A stretch of 64,000 nt of DNA from Clostridium_AW malenominatum (GTDB taxonomy: Bacteria > Bacillota > Clostridia > Clostridiales > Clostridiaceae). Below the pieces are notes generated by a model. It worked only from the letters and a program-made list of their open reading frames with translations, was not told the origin of the DNA and ran no database searches. The translations under genes and the position numbers were made by a program. Position 1 is the stretch's first letter, and the number at the start of each line of letters is the position of its first letter. This document shows, piece by piece, positions 16,333 to 25,690 of this stretch. The stretch covers positions 868,001-932,000 of the forward strand of contig NZ_BAAACF010000001.1 in assembly GCF_039521365.1 (NCBI RefSeq), read 5' to 3'.

Positions 16333-17973
16333 GTGAGTAATAGTGAACATAATAAAGAAAAATTAGACCAGGTAATTAAAAATACGGGATTAAGTGAAAA
16401 AATATGTACCAAGTATTTAGAAAAAAATAATTATGATCTTGATAAAACATTTAAAGAAATATACGAGAAAATAAAAAATGGTCAGATTGAAATAGTATCA
16501 GCTGCTCCAGGAGTAATATATGGGAATATTAGCAATGCAAGTACCGTATATGGAATGGATAAATTCAATACACCTAGAGGACATGGGTTTGCTGCAGAAA
16601 ATGTAAATCACCTATATGATAAAATTAATAATGCTGATTTTTTTGGAAAGGGTAAGGTTAAATTAACCGGTGAGGAAATTGATCCAAATACAGGGCGTAT
16701 TATTAAAAATGGTGCTGATAGAGTAGTTAATGGTATTAATATTCAAACTAAATACTGTGCTACTGGTTCAAAGTGCATTTCAGAGTGTTTTGAGAATGGA
16801 AAGCTAAGGTATTTGAATGCTGATGGCACACCAATGCAAATCGAAGTTCCACTAGACAAGTACGATGCTGCTGTCCAAGCTATGGAAAATAGAATAAAAA
16901 ATGGGGAGGTTCCAGGGGTTAGTGACCCTGCAAAAGCTAAAGAGATAGTTAGAAAAGGCAATTTTACATATGAACAAGCGAGGAACATAGCTAGATTTGG
17001 AACCGTTGAGTCCATCACTTTTGATGCTGTCAATGGTGCAATTATAGCAACAGGCGCAATGGGAATAAGTGCAACTTTAGCATTTGCAACAGCTATTTGG
17101 AGTGGAGAGAATTTTGATGCTGCTGTAAAAAAAGCTACTTATGCAGGCTTAAAAGTTGGGGGAACTACCTTTGTAACTGCAGTACTATCAAGCCAGTTAT
17201 CAAGAGCGGGTTTAAACAGCGCATTAGTAGGAAGCTCAGATGCAATTGTTACCTTGATGGGACCCAAAGCATCAGCCATGTTAGTTAATGCATTTAGGAG
17301 TGGTGGAAATATATATGGTGCAGCTGCAATGAAAAGTGCAGCTAAAATGTTAAGAGGAAATGCAATAACTGGAGCAGTTTCTACAGTTGTATTATCCAGC
17401 TTTGATGTTGCTAATATTTTTAGAGGAAGGATTTCTGGAAGTCAGTTGTTTAAAAATGTTGCAAACACTGCCTCCACCGTTGCTGGTGGAACAGCAGGAT
17501 GGGCAGGTGGAGCTACTGTAGGTGCAGCAATTGGATCAGCAATACCTATAGTTGGTACAGCAATTGGAGGAGTCGTAGGAGGAATACTTGGTTCTTTTGC
17601 TGGTGGAGCAGCAGCGGGAAAGGTATCAGGAGCTGTGCTAAATGAATTTATTGAAGATGATGCTAACAAAATGGTAAAGATAGTAGAAAAAGTGTTTACA
17701 CAATTAGCTGAAGACTATTTACTAAATAAAAAAGAAGCTGAAAATATTATTGATGAATTAAAAGATGAATTAAAAGATGAATTAACAGGAAAATTACTTA
17801 AAGATATGTTTGCAAGTTCAAATAGAGAGATATTTGCAAAAGACATATTAGAACCCTTAGTTGAAGAAGAAGTTAAGAAGAGGAAGATGATAAAAGTTCC
17901 TTCAGTTATTGAAATGTCTAGTGGATTGCGTCAGGTATTAGAGGAGTTATCAGAAGAGGCTTGTTTACAATAA
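16333..17973 (+). CDS. large glycine-zipper membrane-associated protein with UBA-like N-terminus
   Basis: A 546-residue protein that I do not recognise. It begins at GTG 16333 after a weak AGGGAT. Residues about 10-45 (LDQVIKNTGLSEKICTKYLEKNNYDL) resemble a three-helix UBA-like fold. Residues about 215-340 are hydrophobic and alanine-rich. Residues about 375-435 carry repeated small-residue motifs (GGTAGWAGGATVGAAIGSA and GGVVGGILGSFAGGAAAGK), typical of glycine-zipper membrane insertion, followed by an acidic, lysine-rich helical tail with ELKDELKDEL. There is no signal peptide. Location beside the second RHH/zinc cassette and other accessory DNA would fit an effector or defence role, but there is no direct evidence. 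Confidence 0.7.
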   Translation: MSNSEHNKEKLDQVIKNTGLSEKICTKYLEKNNYDLDKTFKEIYEKIKNGQIEIVSAAPGVIYGNISNASTVYGMDKFNTPRGHGFAAENVNHLYDKINNADFFGKGKVKLTGEEIDPNTGRIIKNGADRVVNGINIQTKYCATGSKCISECFENGKLRYLNADGTPMQIEVPLDKYDAAVQAMENRIKNGEVPGVSDPAKAKEIVRKGNFTYEQARNIARFGTVESITFDAVNGAIIATGAMGISATLAFATAIWSGENFDAAVKKATYAGLKVGGTTFVTAVLSSQLSRAGLNSALVGSSDAIVTLMGPKASAMLVNAFRSGGNIYGAAAMKSAAKMLRGNAITGAVSTVVLSSFDVANIFRGRISGSQLFKNVANTASTVAGGTAGWAGGATVGAAIGSAIPIVGTAIGGVVGGILGSFAGGAAAGKVSGAVLNEFIEDDANKMVKIVEKVFTQLAEDYLLNKKEAENIIDELKDELKDELTGKLLKDMFASSNREIFAKDILEPLVEEEVKKRKMIKVPSVIEMSSGLRQVLEELSEEACLQ

Positions 17974-18047
17974 AATACCATGCACAAAATACTACTATGG
18001 CCATACTATAATACTAGTTAGTAATATTATAGAGGTTTAAAGTAATA

Positions 18048-18341
18048 ATGAGTAAAAAAGTATCTATTAGCCTTCCAGAGCATGTTTATAGTTTAGCTAA
18101 AAAGAAATCTAAATTAACCCATGGAGATAATTTTTCAGGTTATATTAGAGACTTAGTATGTAGGCAATTTACAGAGGAAGAGTTGAAGAATGAACTGAAG
18201 CCTATATGGGCAGGGCGGGAAAAAGTGGCTGAATATGAAACTGACTGCAGATGTTGCACCAAGAAGATTATTAAAGGAAGTACAATTTACCTAACTAATT
18301 TAGGATACTGGGTTCATGAAGAGTGCTGTAGGAAAGAATAA
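18048..18341 (+). CDS. ribbon-helix-helix / zinc-binding small protein (copy C)
   Basis: A 97-residue paralogue of 2954-3268. The first 50 residues are nearly identical (KKVSISLPEHVYSLAKKKSK…FSGYIRDLVC) while the zinc part has changed (CRCCTKK…WVHEECCRKE) and is 7 residues shorter. The shared upstream block (17980-18047) includes ATGCACAAAAT and AGTAATATTATAGAGG, so the promoter was copied too. A terminator-only remnant of the toxin-antitoxin locus follows at 18353. Confidence 0.75.
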   Translation: MSKKVSISLPEHVYSLAKKKSKLTHGDNFSGYIRDLVCRQFTEEELKNELKPIWAGREKVAEYETDCRCCTKKIIKGSTIYLTNLGYWVHEECCRKE

Positions 18342-18352
18342 TTTTATGTTTA

Positions 18353-18394
18353 AGATAGTAGCTATCCAAATTGCGTCTGGAGCTACTATTTTTT
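18353..18394 (+). terminator. toxin-antitoxin terminator remnant (copy C)
   Basis: The hairpin AGATAGTAGC…GGAGCTACTATTTTTTTT matches the terminators at 3502 and 9636. The antisense promoter and the toxin start are gone; a few degraded toxin bases follow on the minus strand up to about 18455. It now probably ends the RHH/zinc transcript. Confidence 0.7.
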
Positions 18395-18490
18395 TTAATA
18401 TCATCGAACCATTTTATAAGTTTTTCCGTATAACATATTGATTGTACAATTAAGAATTAAAAAGTTAATTTAGAAAAGGAGAAAATTACT

Positions 18491-18994
18491 ATGAAAAAAT
18501 TACTTACAGTACTTATGGCACTGATGATGGTCCTCAGCTTAACAGCCTGCAAAGCATCAACGAGCACCAGCAATAAGAATAGCAACCTTGAAGGTACTCT
18601 TGAGGAGATTTTGGAGAAGATATATGAAACTGCCAAGTTAGATAATGATTTTAACCAATACGTTAAGCCAAGGCTACAAACGGAACAGATAACTGCGGAA
18701 AAAACCGAATATTACCTTGGAAAAGCAGGTATTGAGTTTGAAACTGCCATAGGCTCTGAGTCTATGATGAGGCCAAGTTCCTATTCATTGTGCTTGGTTA
18801 AGGTTAAGGAAGGGGCAGATATTGAAAAAATAAAGAAAGATATCAAAGAAAACGTAAACCCTGCTAAATGGATATGTACAGGTGTTGATCCTGAAAATGT
18901 AATCGTAGATAGCATTGGCGATGTTATATTCCTAGTTATGAGCGATGACTACGCAAAGCCGCTACATGATGCATTCCTTGCATTAAAGAAATAA
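18491..18994 (+). CDS. DUF4358-type lipoprotein
   Basis: A 167-residue lipoprotein. The signal peptide MKKLLTVLMALMMVLSLTAC places a lipobox Cys at 20, and a serine/threonine-rich linker follows. The remainder resembles DUF4358 proteins that accompany MBOAT acyltransferases in clostridia. It ends 2 bp before the MBOAT start, so it belongs to the same operon and acts outside the membrane, probably as an accessory to acyl transfer onto a cell-surface polymer. Confidence 0.75.
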   Translation: MKKLLTVLMALMMVLSLTACKASTSTSNKNSNLEGTLEEILEKIYETAKLDNDFNQYVKPRLQTEQITAEKTEYYLGKAGIEFETAIGSESMMRPSSYSLCLVKVKEGADIEKIKKDIKENVNPAKWICTGVDPENVIVDSIGDVIFLVMSDDYAKPLHDAFLALKK

Positions 18995-18996
18995 TT

Positions 18997-20400
18997 ATGC
19001 TGTTTTCAAGTGTTACTTTCTTATATTATTTTTTACCCATAGTTTTGGGGCTATATTTTATAGCCCCAAAAAAATTAAGAAACCATGTTCTGCTACTGGC
19101 CAGTTTGTTTTTCTATTTCTATGGAGAACCTGTTTACTCCATTCTAATGATAGTATCCATAATTTCAGGATATCTTCATGGGTTATGGATATTCAGGGCA
19201 AGAAGTGGGAAGTATGCTAAAATCCCCCTTATCTCTTCTATTATTGTCCACATTGGGCTACTGGTATATTTCAAATATATTGATTTTTTAATTAAAAATA
19301 TTAATGAAATATTTAACACAGGGGTGCCCCTTGTAAATTTGGCACTCCCCATTGGTATCAGTTTTTATACATTTCAGATTTTATCATATACAGTTGATGT
19401 ATACTGGGGGAAAGCAAAGGTACAGAAAAATATTTTTAGCTTTGCCACCTATGTAGCGCTTTTTCCACAGCTAATAGCGGGGCCTATAGTGAGATACACA
19501 ACAGTTGAAGAGGAGCTTGAGCAGCGTACTCATTCAATTGAGAATTTTTCCTATGGGATAAACCGCTTTATTATTGGATTGTCCAAAAAGGTGCTTTTAG
19601 CAAATACATTAGGAGAGCTAGGGAAAATATTTTCCAATACAAATGAGAAAACTGTATTGTTTTATTGGATTGCAGCGGTGGCCTTTACGCTACAGGTTTA
19701 CTTTGACTTTTCAGGATACAGTGATATGGCAATAGGATTAGGGCGGATTTTTGGGTTTCATTTTCTTGAAAACTTCAACTACCCCTATATTTCTAAAAGC
19801 ATAACGGAGTTTTGGAAAAGATGGCATATGTCCCTGGGAACCTGGTTTAGGGATTATTTATACATACCAATGGGCGGCAACCGTGTAAGTAGGGTAAAGT
19901 GGGTTCGCAACATAGTTGTTGTATGGTTTCTTACAGGATTCTGGCATGGTGCACAATGGAACTTCATTGTATGGGGATTATATTTTGCCCTATTTTTGAT
20001 TCTTGAAAAACATTTCCTGAAAAGGCTACTGAACAGCTTACCTCCAGCAGCAAGCCATATGTATACGTTGTTTTTTATTACAGTTAGTTTTGTACTGTTC
20101 AATGCAAACAGCATGAGTGAGGCATTGGAAAATTTGCAAGGTATGTTTGGAATGCTCTATGTGCCTCTCTGTGGGCCTGAGAGCCTTTATTATTTAAAAA
20201 GCTATGGGCTTGTTTTAATAATGGCAGGTATTGGTGCAACGCCTTTAACTGTAAAAATAAAACAAAAGCTAGAAACATATAAAAGTGGAAGGGGAGCATT
20301 GAACATTATGGTGCCTGTGGTACATGTATTGCTTATGCTGTTAATAACAGGTTATCTAGTTGATGGCTCCTTTAATCCATTTTTATATTTCCGTTTTTAA
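18997..20400 (+). CDS. MBOAT-family O-acyltransferase (AlgI/DltB-like)
   Basis: A 467-residue multi-pass membrane acyltransferase. Family features are VTFLYYFLPIVLGLYFIAPKKLRN at the start, QLIAGPIVRY, FWKRWHMSLGTWFRDYLYIPMGGNR and the catalytic-histidine region LTGFWHGAQWNFIVWG. AlgI-type proteins move acyl groups, usually acetyl, across the membrane to extracellular polysaccharides. The adjacent DHHW protein is the usual partner. Confidence 0.92.
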   Translation: MLFSSVTFLYYFLPIVLGLYFIAPKKLRNHVLLLASLFFYFYGEPVYSILMIVSIISGYLHGLWIFRARSGKYAKIPLISSIIVHIGLLVYFKYIDFLIKNINEIFNTGVPLVNLALPIGISFYTFQILSYTVDVYWGKAKVQKNIFSFATYVALFPQLIAGPIVRYTTVEEELEQRTHSIENFSYGINRFIIGLSKKVLLANTLGELGKIFSNTNEKTVLFYWIAAVAFTLQVYFDFSGYSDMAIGLGRIFGFHFLENFNYPYISKSITEFWKRWHMSLGTWFRDYLYIPMGGNRVSRVKWVRNIVVVWFLTGFWHGAQWNFIVWGLYFALFLILEKHFLKRLLNSLPPAASHMYTLFFITVSFVLFNANSMSEALENLQGMFGMLYVPLCGPESLYYLKSYGLVLIMAGIGATPLTVKIKQKLETYKSGRGALNIMVPVVHVLLMLLITGYLVDGSFNPFLYFRF

Positions 20401-20419
20401 AGGACAGGGAGGTCTGACA

Positions 20420-21523
20420 ATGAAAAGTAAGGTTAAAAATATAGCGGTGACCCTATGCTTTATAATTATAACCTGTGGTTTTATGCTGACCAATATCATA
20501 ATGCAGGATGGTGAATTCTCATATAGTGAAAGGCGCAGGCTGGCAGGGGTTCCATCTTATTCTTTTGAGAAGCTCATAAGTGGAGATCTATTTGAAGAAT
20601 ATGAAAAGTATTTCCTTGACCAGTTTGTTTTTCGCGACTCCTTCAGGAGTTTAAAGGCCATGACAAGCCGTTACATGTTTAAGCAAAAGGACAATAACGG
20701 TTTATATATCCTAGATGGTATCATCTACAAGATAGAATATCCATTAAATGAAAAAGCTATATTGAATGCAGCTCAAAAGCTTAATGAAGTTTATAGTAAA
20801 TATCTAGAGGACAAGAATGTAAGTTATTCCATAATACCTGATAAGAATTACTTTACTGCATCACAAAAGGGGTATTTAACCATGGATTATGAAAGAATAC
20901 TGGAGATTATTAAGGAAAATGTCTATAACATGAATTATATTGATTTGTTTAGCACTTTGAATATAAAAGACTTTTACAAAACCGATATTCACTGGAGTCA
21001 GGATAAAATAATAGATATAGCTGACAATATTCTAAAAGAGATGGGCAATGATATTAAGGCTTCGGATTTTAAATATGAGGAGAAAAGGCTATCCCCTTTT
21101 TATGGATCCTATTATGGGCAGGCTGCCCTTAAGTTGGACCCAGATACCTTGGTGTATCTCACCAATAGTATAATAGAAAATGCAGTGGTTTTTGACCCCA
21201 TTGACAAGGAATATAGTAAAGTGTACATGACAGATAAGTTTAAGGGCATAGACTCATATAACCTGTTCCTTTCAGGGCCTAAACCAGTTATTTCTGTTAC
21301 CAATCCATCCTATGACACCGGTAAGGAATTAATAATATTTCGGGATTCCTTTGCAAGCAGTATTGCACCCTTATTGATAAGAGGATACTCTAAAATAACT
21401 CTTGTTGACCTCCGTTATATAGATACAGATATACTGGGAGACTATGTTGATTTCTCCGAGGCAGAGGATATCCTATTCCTATACAATACTCAAGTTTTGA
21501 ATAATAGTTATATGTTGAAATAA
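20420..21523 (+). CDS. DHHW-family protein (AlgJ/AlgX-like)
   Basis: A 367-residue protein with an N-terminal membrane anchor, starting at ATG 20420 after GGGAGG; the longer frame overlapping the MBOAT gene is less likely. FYKTDIHWSQ is the DHxW-type motif and IIFRDSFASSIAPLL the SGNH-like serine region. Such proteins complete O-acetylation on the outside of the membrane. It is the third gene of the cluster. Confidence 0.85.
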   Translation: MKSKVKNIAVTLCFIIITCGFMLTNIIMQDGEFSYSERRRLAGVPSYSFEKLISGDLFEEYEKYFLDQFVFRDSFRSLKAMTSRYMFKQKDNNGLYILDGIIYKIEYPLNEKAILNAAQKLNEVYSKYLEDKNVSYSIIPDKNYFTASQKGYLTMDYERILEIIKENVYNMNYIDLFSTLNIKDFYKTDIHWSQDKIIDIADNILKEMGNDIKASDFKYEEKRLSPFYGSYYGQAALKLDPDTLVYLTNSIIENAVVFDPIDKEYSKVYMTDKFKGIDSYNLFLSGPKPVISVTNPSYDTGKELIIFRDSFASSIAPLLIRGYSKITLVDLRYIDTDILGDYVDFSEAEDILFLYNTQVLNNSYMLK

Positions 21524-21545
21524 AAGTTAATAAATTTATACGAAA

Positions 21546-21593
21546 ATATTTGATATGGGTACTCTAGATGAATTGAATAAATATCTTAAGTGA
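21546..21593 (+). pseudogene. Rpn-family transposase tail scrap
   Basis: The bases translate to IFDMGTLDELNKYLK followed by TGA, the same C-terminal end as the fragment at 4195-4440. Nothing upstream of it is conserved. Confidence 0.65.
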
Positions 21594-21595
21594 TA

Positions 21596-21636
21596 AAAAG
21601 AGGCCACCTTGGAAAAAAGGTAGCCTCTTTTTTCTT
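21596..21636. terminator. bidirectional terminator
   Basis: The stem AAGAGGC-ACCTT / AAGGT-GCCTCTT with a T run on the + strand and an A run before it lies between the convergent DHHW and peptidase genes, ending both. Confidence 0.8.
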
Positions 21637-21640
21637 TTAA

Positions 21641-22906
21641 CTAAACTTCTTTTTTAGATTCTTTATTAAAATATTTATCTAATTCTTTTCTCATGTTATC
21701 TGGAATCTTTCGTTCAATTGGAAACACTACTGAGTTTACAATTGATTCGCTGAATTCTCTAGTTATTATGGTGGTCTTTTCCAAGGCCTCAGCACTTAAA
21801 AAATCAATAATATCATTTCGAGTGTGGATGAATGCTCCACCGTTAGGCGCAAAGCGGCAGAATGTAACTGAAGGAATTCCTGAATCAGCGAAGGCTGTGG
21901 AGTCACTTGAGTATATATCCTGTTCTACCTTAAGCGGGAAGCCTTTAATTTTAGCCATGTGATCAATATAATCAACTAAGCTTTGCTCAGCAGTAACTAG
22001 AGCCTTCTCCTTTCCAAGAATGGAGCCCCCAACATCTACATTAATCATTAGAAGGTGCTTTTTAAGTTCTTCACTATGAGCTTCTAAATAAGCTTTACTA
22101 CCAAGAAGTCCAACTTCCTCAGAGCCATACCAAACAAATTTTAAGGTTCTTATTGGTGGATTTTCTTTAAAATATCTAAGTAGTTCCATTATAATAACTG
22201 AACCAGCACCATTATCATATACACCTGGACAGAAAGGAACACTGTCATAATGAGCACCGAAAGATATTATTTCATCTGGATATTTAGAACCTTCTAAGGT
22301 TACAACAACATTATGGGAAGTAAGTTCTATATCTTCAGTGATTAGTTCTACATGAACTTTGGAAGCTTTGTTTTTAACCATATGAAAGCAGTCTTTCATG
22401 CGCATATTTATAGCAGGTATTTTCCCGTATTGTGTATTCTTTTCACGCATTCTAGCTACAGTAATATCAGTTTTATCTTCTTCATCCATGGCAGTACCAC
22501 ACATGGTTATATAACCTGCAATACCAGCTTCTATAAGCTTTTTATAAAGTTTAGGGTTTGGACGCACATTTATAAGTACAAATTTACCTTTAAGATCCAC
22601 TAAATTTGCATCAAGTCCATCTTCTATATACACAAAATCTGTAGTTATTCCACCTTCAGGTGTACTAATTGAGCAGTTATATGGTGTAATCTCATATTCT
22701 TTTTCATAGGGCTCAACTACTTTTAGTGAAGCTTTTTTTATTTTAGAAGTAGGAACTTTAAAATCTTCTAAGTGTCCCGTGCATCCTATTGAGGAGATTT
22801 CTTCTAATAAAATGTTTGCAGCATTTAATTCTTCTTCTGAACCGCTGGTTCGAATAAAACCAATTTTCTTTAAAAGTTCAAATTCTCTTTGACTATTGAT
22901 TGACAT
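21641..22906 (-). CDS. M28-family zinc aminopeptidase
   Basis: A 421-residue metallopeptidase. The zinc ligands are visible in GAHYDSVPF, YDNGAGSVI and VWYGSEEVGLLGS. A later Asp (MINVDVGGS) and His (GGAFIHTRNDI) complete the M28 set. An inserted segment at about residues 90-190 looks like a PA domain. There is no signal peptide, so it is probably intracellular and trims peptides. It is transcribed alone. Confidence 0.88.
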   Translation of the reverse strand: MSINSQREFELLKKIGFIRTSGSEEELNAANILLEEISSIGCTGHLEDFKVPTSKIKKASLKVVEPYEKEYEITPYNCSISTPEGGITTDFVYIEDGLDANLVDLKGKFVLINVRPNPKLYKKLIEAGIAGYITMCGTAMDEEDKTDITVARMREKNTQYGKIPAINMRMKDCFHMVKNKASKVHVELITEDIELTSHNVVVTLEGSKYPDEIISFGAHYDSVPFCPGVYDNGAGSVIIMELLRYFKENPPIRTLKFVWYGSEEVGLLGSKAYLEAHSEELKKHLLMINVDVGGSILGKEKALVTAEQSLVDYIDHMAKIKGFPLKVEQDIYSSDSTAFADSGIPSVTFCRFAPNGGAFIHTRNDIIDFLSAEALEKTTIITREFSESIVNSVVFPIERKIPDNMRKELDKYFNKESKKEV

Positions 22907-23058
22907 AATTTTTCCCCCTATTTATGTAGTTATATATAGTATACAGAAATTAAAAGAAAATTTAAAATAAAAAATCTAGGCTATTGATTTTAAACCACCA
23001 AACGCCCACATTGTCGTTTCCTCTCACATTTTCAACCTTATTATCATATATTCCAACG

Positions 23059-23100
23059 AAGTGACGTTAGTTACGTAGTATTACGTATTTAACGTCACTT
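23059..23100. repeat. 42-bp near-perfect inverted repeat
   Basis: The 19-bp arms AAGTGACGTTAGTTACGTA and TACGTATTTAACGTCACTT differ at two positions and are separated by 4 bp. It lies alone between the peptidase gene and the phage-derived module. There is no T run, so it is more likely a protein-binding site or the trace of an element end than a terminator. Confidence 0.6.
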
Positions 23101-23182
23101 TGTATATAAAGGGGTGATAATTACTGAGAAAATAAGGGTTTTAATGGTAAATAGTGAATTTAAAGGGTAAATTGTTTGAATA

Positions 23183-23205
23183 TACTATATATTCGTGATA
23201 TAGTA
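23183..23205. promoter_or_regulatory. operator-like palindrome before the XRE gene
   Basis: TACTATAT-N7-ATATAGTA has perfect 8-bp arms, overlaps a likely -10 region and lies 55 bp before the XRE-type gene, suiting autoregulation. Confidence 0.45.
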
Positions 23206-23259
23206 ATAATGGCAAATCAACAAACGAGTGTTCTTATATTTTAAAAGGAGGGGGCCATA

Positions 23260-23493
23260 ATGGTTAAAAAAATAATTAGTGACTTACCTTGGAATGAAAA
23301 AATTAAAGTTTTAAGAACAGCTAGAGGGTGGACTCAAGCGGAGGCAGCAGAGATATGTTCGACTAATCAAAAGATGTATTGGAACTGGGAAAAGGGAAAA
23401 AATTATCCTAGAATACATAGTCAGAGAATAATTAGCAGAGCTTATAACGTTCATATAAGTGAAATATTTTCTCAAAGATCAAAGGAGTTATAG
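23260..23493 (+). CDS. XRE-family helix-turn-helix protein
   Basis: A 77-residue protein with WNEKIKVLRTARGWTQAEAAEICSTNQKMYWNWEKGKNYPR, a lambda-repressor-type fold. It is the first gene of the phage-derived module, with GGAGGGGG just before the ATG, and is probably its regulator. Confidence 0.8.
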   Translation: MVKKIISDLPWNEKIKVLRTARGWTQAEAAEICSTNQKMYWNWEKGKNYPRIHSQRIISRAYNVHISEIFSQRSKEL

Positions 23494-23505
23494 GAGGTTT
23501 TTTAT

Positions 23506-24249
23506 ATGAAGTTTTCAATAATTGGGTTTAGTCAAAAGGAGCTTATAAAGCATGGTATGGACGTTATAGATGCACTTATACTTAGATATTTTGTTGACTT
23601 TAAAGATAGTACTCGCATGGATAAAGAAGAAATAGGGGACAAGGTTTATTATTGGCTAAAATATGATGGCATAAGGGAAGAGCTACCTATATTGAATTTA
23701 AAGAAAGATACTATTTATAGACGGCTTAAAAACATGGTAAGAAGTGGGGTTTTGATTCATGAAACCATAAGGGAAAACGGAGTTTATTCTTACTATGGAA
23801 TTGGGAGTAACTTTGTGAATTTAATATCGGATTTTAATTCTAAGCCATCGGAAAAAAGTACTGAACCTTATGAAAATAAATCCATAACCCTTACGGAAAA
23901 AAGTCCCGAACAAAAGATTAATCTACTAAAAGACCCTTCTACTAAAGACCTTAATAATATATATAATCTTGTTGTGGATTACCTCAATGAAAAAGCTAGT
24001 AAAAAATATAAGTGCAATAGTAAAAAAACTCAGCAGCTTATACGGGGAAGAATGAAAGAGGGTTTTAACATAGAGGATTTTTACAAAGTAATAGATAACA
24101 AAGTGGAGGAGTGGGCAGGTTCTGAGATGGAAAAATACTTAAGGCCTGAAACTTTATTTGGTAGCAAATTTGAGGGATATTTAAATCAAAAAAGCGTGGA
24201 AAAGGATTATGAGGAGGTGGAGGGAGATGGGCTGGGGTTTACCATCTAG
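23506..24249 (+). CDS. phage replisome organiser-like protein
   Basis: A 247-residue protein. The N-terminal part resembles a winged-helix replication initiator (KKDTIYRRLKNMVRSGVLIHE). Residues about 150-240 (VVDYLNEKASKKYKCNSKKTQQLIRGRMKEGF…FYKVIDNKVEEW…YLRPETLFG) match the conserved phage C-terminal domain (Phg_2220_C). Such proteins bind an origin and recruit the helicase loader, which is encoded next. Confidence 0.82.
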   Translation: MKFSIIGFSQKELIKHGMDVIDALILRYFVDFKDSTRMDKEEIGDKVYYWLKYDGIREELPILNLKKDTIYRRLKNMVRSGVLIHETIRENGVYSYYGIGSNFVNLISDFNSKPSEKSTEPYENKSITLTEKSPEQKINLLKDPSTKDLNNIYNLVVDYLNEKASKKYKCNSKKTQQLIRGRMKEGFNIEDFYKVIDNKVEEWAGSEMEKYLRPETLFGSKFEGYLNQKSVEKDYEEVEGDGLGFTI

Positions 24250-25027
24250 GGAGGAAATTGAAAGATGTGAAATCTGCAAAGAGCCTATGGGAATAATTGT
24301 GGAATTGTATTTTGGAGCTAGATTATATCCTAGGGCTTGCAAATGCCAAAGGGATAAGTATTATAGGGAAAAAACTGAAGAAGAAAATAAGCAAAAACAA
24401 ATAAGAGTAAAAAGAGTTATAGCAAATAGCATGATGGATGATAATTTCAAAAGGAGCACCTTGAAGAATTGGGATCATAGAGTTGGAAATGAAAAATTAT
24501 ATAAAATAGCTTTAGAATACATAGAGAAATTTCCTCAAATGAAAATGAGTAATCAAGGTATGCTAATATACGGAGAACCTGGCAATGGAAAAACTTATTT
24601 TTCTGCCTGCATAGCCAATGCATTACTATCAAAGCTAATTCCAGTGATCGCTGTAGGAGCTATTGGGCTAACAGAGAGGATAAGCCAAAGCAAGAGAACT
24701 TGGGGAGAAGAGGGCATATTTACGGTGTTAAATAGCTTAGAAAATGCGGATTTACTTATTATTGATGACTTAGGAACAGAAGAGGATAATAAATGGACAA
24801 GGGCTATGATGTATCAAGTTATAGAAAAGAGAAATAGCTCAGGGCTACCAGTTATAATAACTACCAACATAAGCATAAACGAGCTTAAGGATAGGTACAA
24901 TGATAGAACCTATAGCAGACTTACCCAGATGTGTAGCTTCATTAGAAATACTGGACAAGATATAAGAAAAATAAAGGGGAAGGGAAAAACAGAAAAGTTT
25001 TTGGGGGAGGTGTTACTTAGTGGATAG
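24227..25027 (+). CDS. DnaC/IstB-like helicase loader ATPase
   Basis: A 266-residue AAA+ protein. The N-terminal zinc motif CEICKEP…CKCQRDKYY is typical of phage and Gram-positive helicase loaders. Walker A is GEPGNGKTYF and Walker B LLIIDDLG. It overlaps the replisome organiser by 23 bp. ATG 24227 is chosen because AGGAGGTGG precedes it. Confidence 0.87.
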   Translation: MGWGLPSREEIERCEICKEPMGIIVELYFGARLYPRACKCQRDKYYREKTEEENKQKQIRVKRVIANSMMDDNFKRSTLKNWDHRVGNEKLYKIALEYIEKFPQMKMSNQGMLIYGEPGNGKTYFSACIANALLSKLIPVIAVGAIGLTERISQSKRTWGEEGIFTVLNSLENADLLIIDDLGTEEDNKWTRAMMYQVIEKRNSSGLPVIITTNISINELKDRYNDRTYSRLTQMCSFIRNTGQDIRKIKGKGKTEKFLGEVLLSG

Positions 25028-25559
25028 ATTTATAGGAGCTGCCAAAGAGGGGGACAAAGAGGCACTGGGCAAAATAATTGAAAACTTCATGCCTTTGATT
25101 TTAAAAGAATCCTCAAAATACATAATAAAATGCTACGATTATGAGGACTTAGTACAGCATGGCTACCTTTCTGTAATTAGGGCAGTTAACATGTTTAAGG
25201 AAGAAGATAAATTTTTTACTCCTTACTGCATAAGAGCTATTCAGCTAAATTATAAAGCTCTCTTGAAAAAGGAAATAAAACACCATAGAGAAATACCAGA
25301 CGAATTTATGCAAATCAACAAGGGATATGAATTTACCATAGAAGATGAAATCCTAGCCTTTGAAAGAACTAAAGAGTTATATGAAGCTATGGACAAGCTA
25401 ACAGAGGAAGAAAAGATGGTAATTAGTAGTTTCTACATAAATAAAAGTTCCTTAAGGGAAATAGCAGCAACCTCAGATAAAAGCTATAATAATGTAAGAT
25501 ATTTAAAGGATAGAGCAGTTAGAAAACTGCAAAAGATGCTTTGTGAGCATAATATATAG
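25020..25559 (+). CDS. sigma-70-like factor of the YvrJ module
   Basis: A 179-residue protein with a region-2-like N-terminus (LILKESSKYIIKCYDYEDLVQHGYLSVIRAVNMF) and a region-4 helix-turn-helix (LTEEEKMVISSFYINKSSLREIAATSDKSYNNVRYLKDRAVRKL). Region 3 is short, as in ECF or group 5 factors. GTG 25020 overlaps the loader gene by 8 bp behind GGGGGAGG. In B. subtilis yvrJ lies with the SigO/RsoA sigma pair, so pairing with the yvrJ gene downstream is meaningful. Control of the following small genes is inferred. Confidence 0.8.
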   Translation: MDRFIGAAKEGDKEALGKIIENFMPLILKESSKYIIKCYDYEDLVQHGYLSVIRAVNMFKEEDKFFTPYCIRAIQLNYKALLKKEIKHHREIPDEFMQINKGYEFTIEDEILAFERTKELYEAMDKLTEEEKMVISSFYINKSSLREIAATSDKSYNNVRYLKDRAVRKLQKMLCEHNI

Positions 25560-25675
25560 ATAACAGATAACAAAGAACAGATTTGGATAAACTCCTGTGA
25601 AGTTTTATAATTATAGAAATTTCCTTGGAATTTCAGTATTATTTGCCATTTATTATTTGTTATCTATTATTTAGA
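25559..25675. repeat. MITE-like repeat, copy 1
   Basis: About 115 bp bounded by AGATAACAGATAACAAA and TTATTTGTTATCTATTAT (inverted ends). Inside are two short hairpins, AACTCC…GAAGTT and GAAATTTCCTTGGAATTTC. A second copy lies at 25868-25989, so the two flank yvrJ. Confidence 0.7.
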
Positions 25676-25690
25676 TAAAGGGGTGATTCT

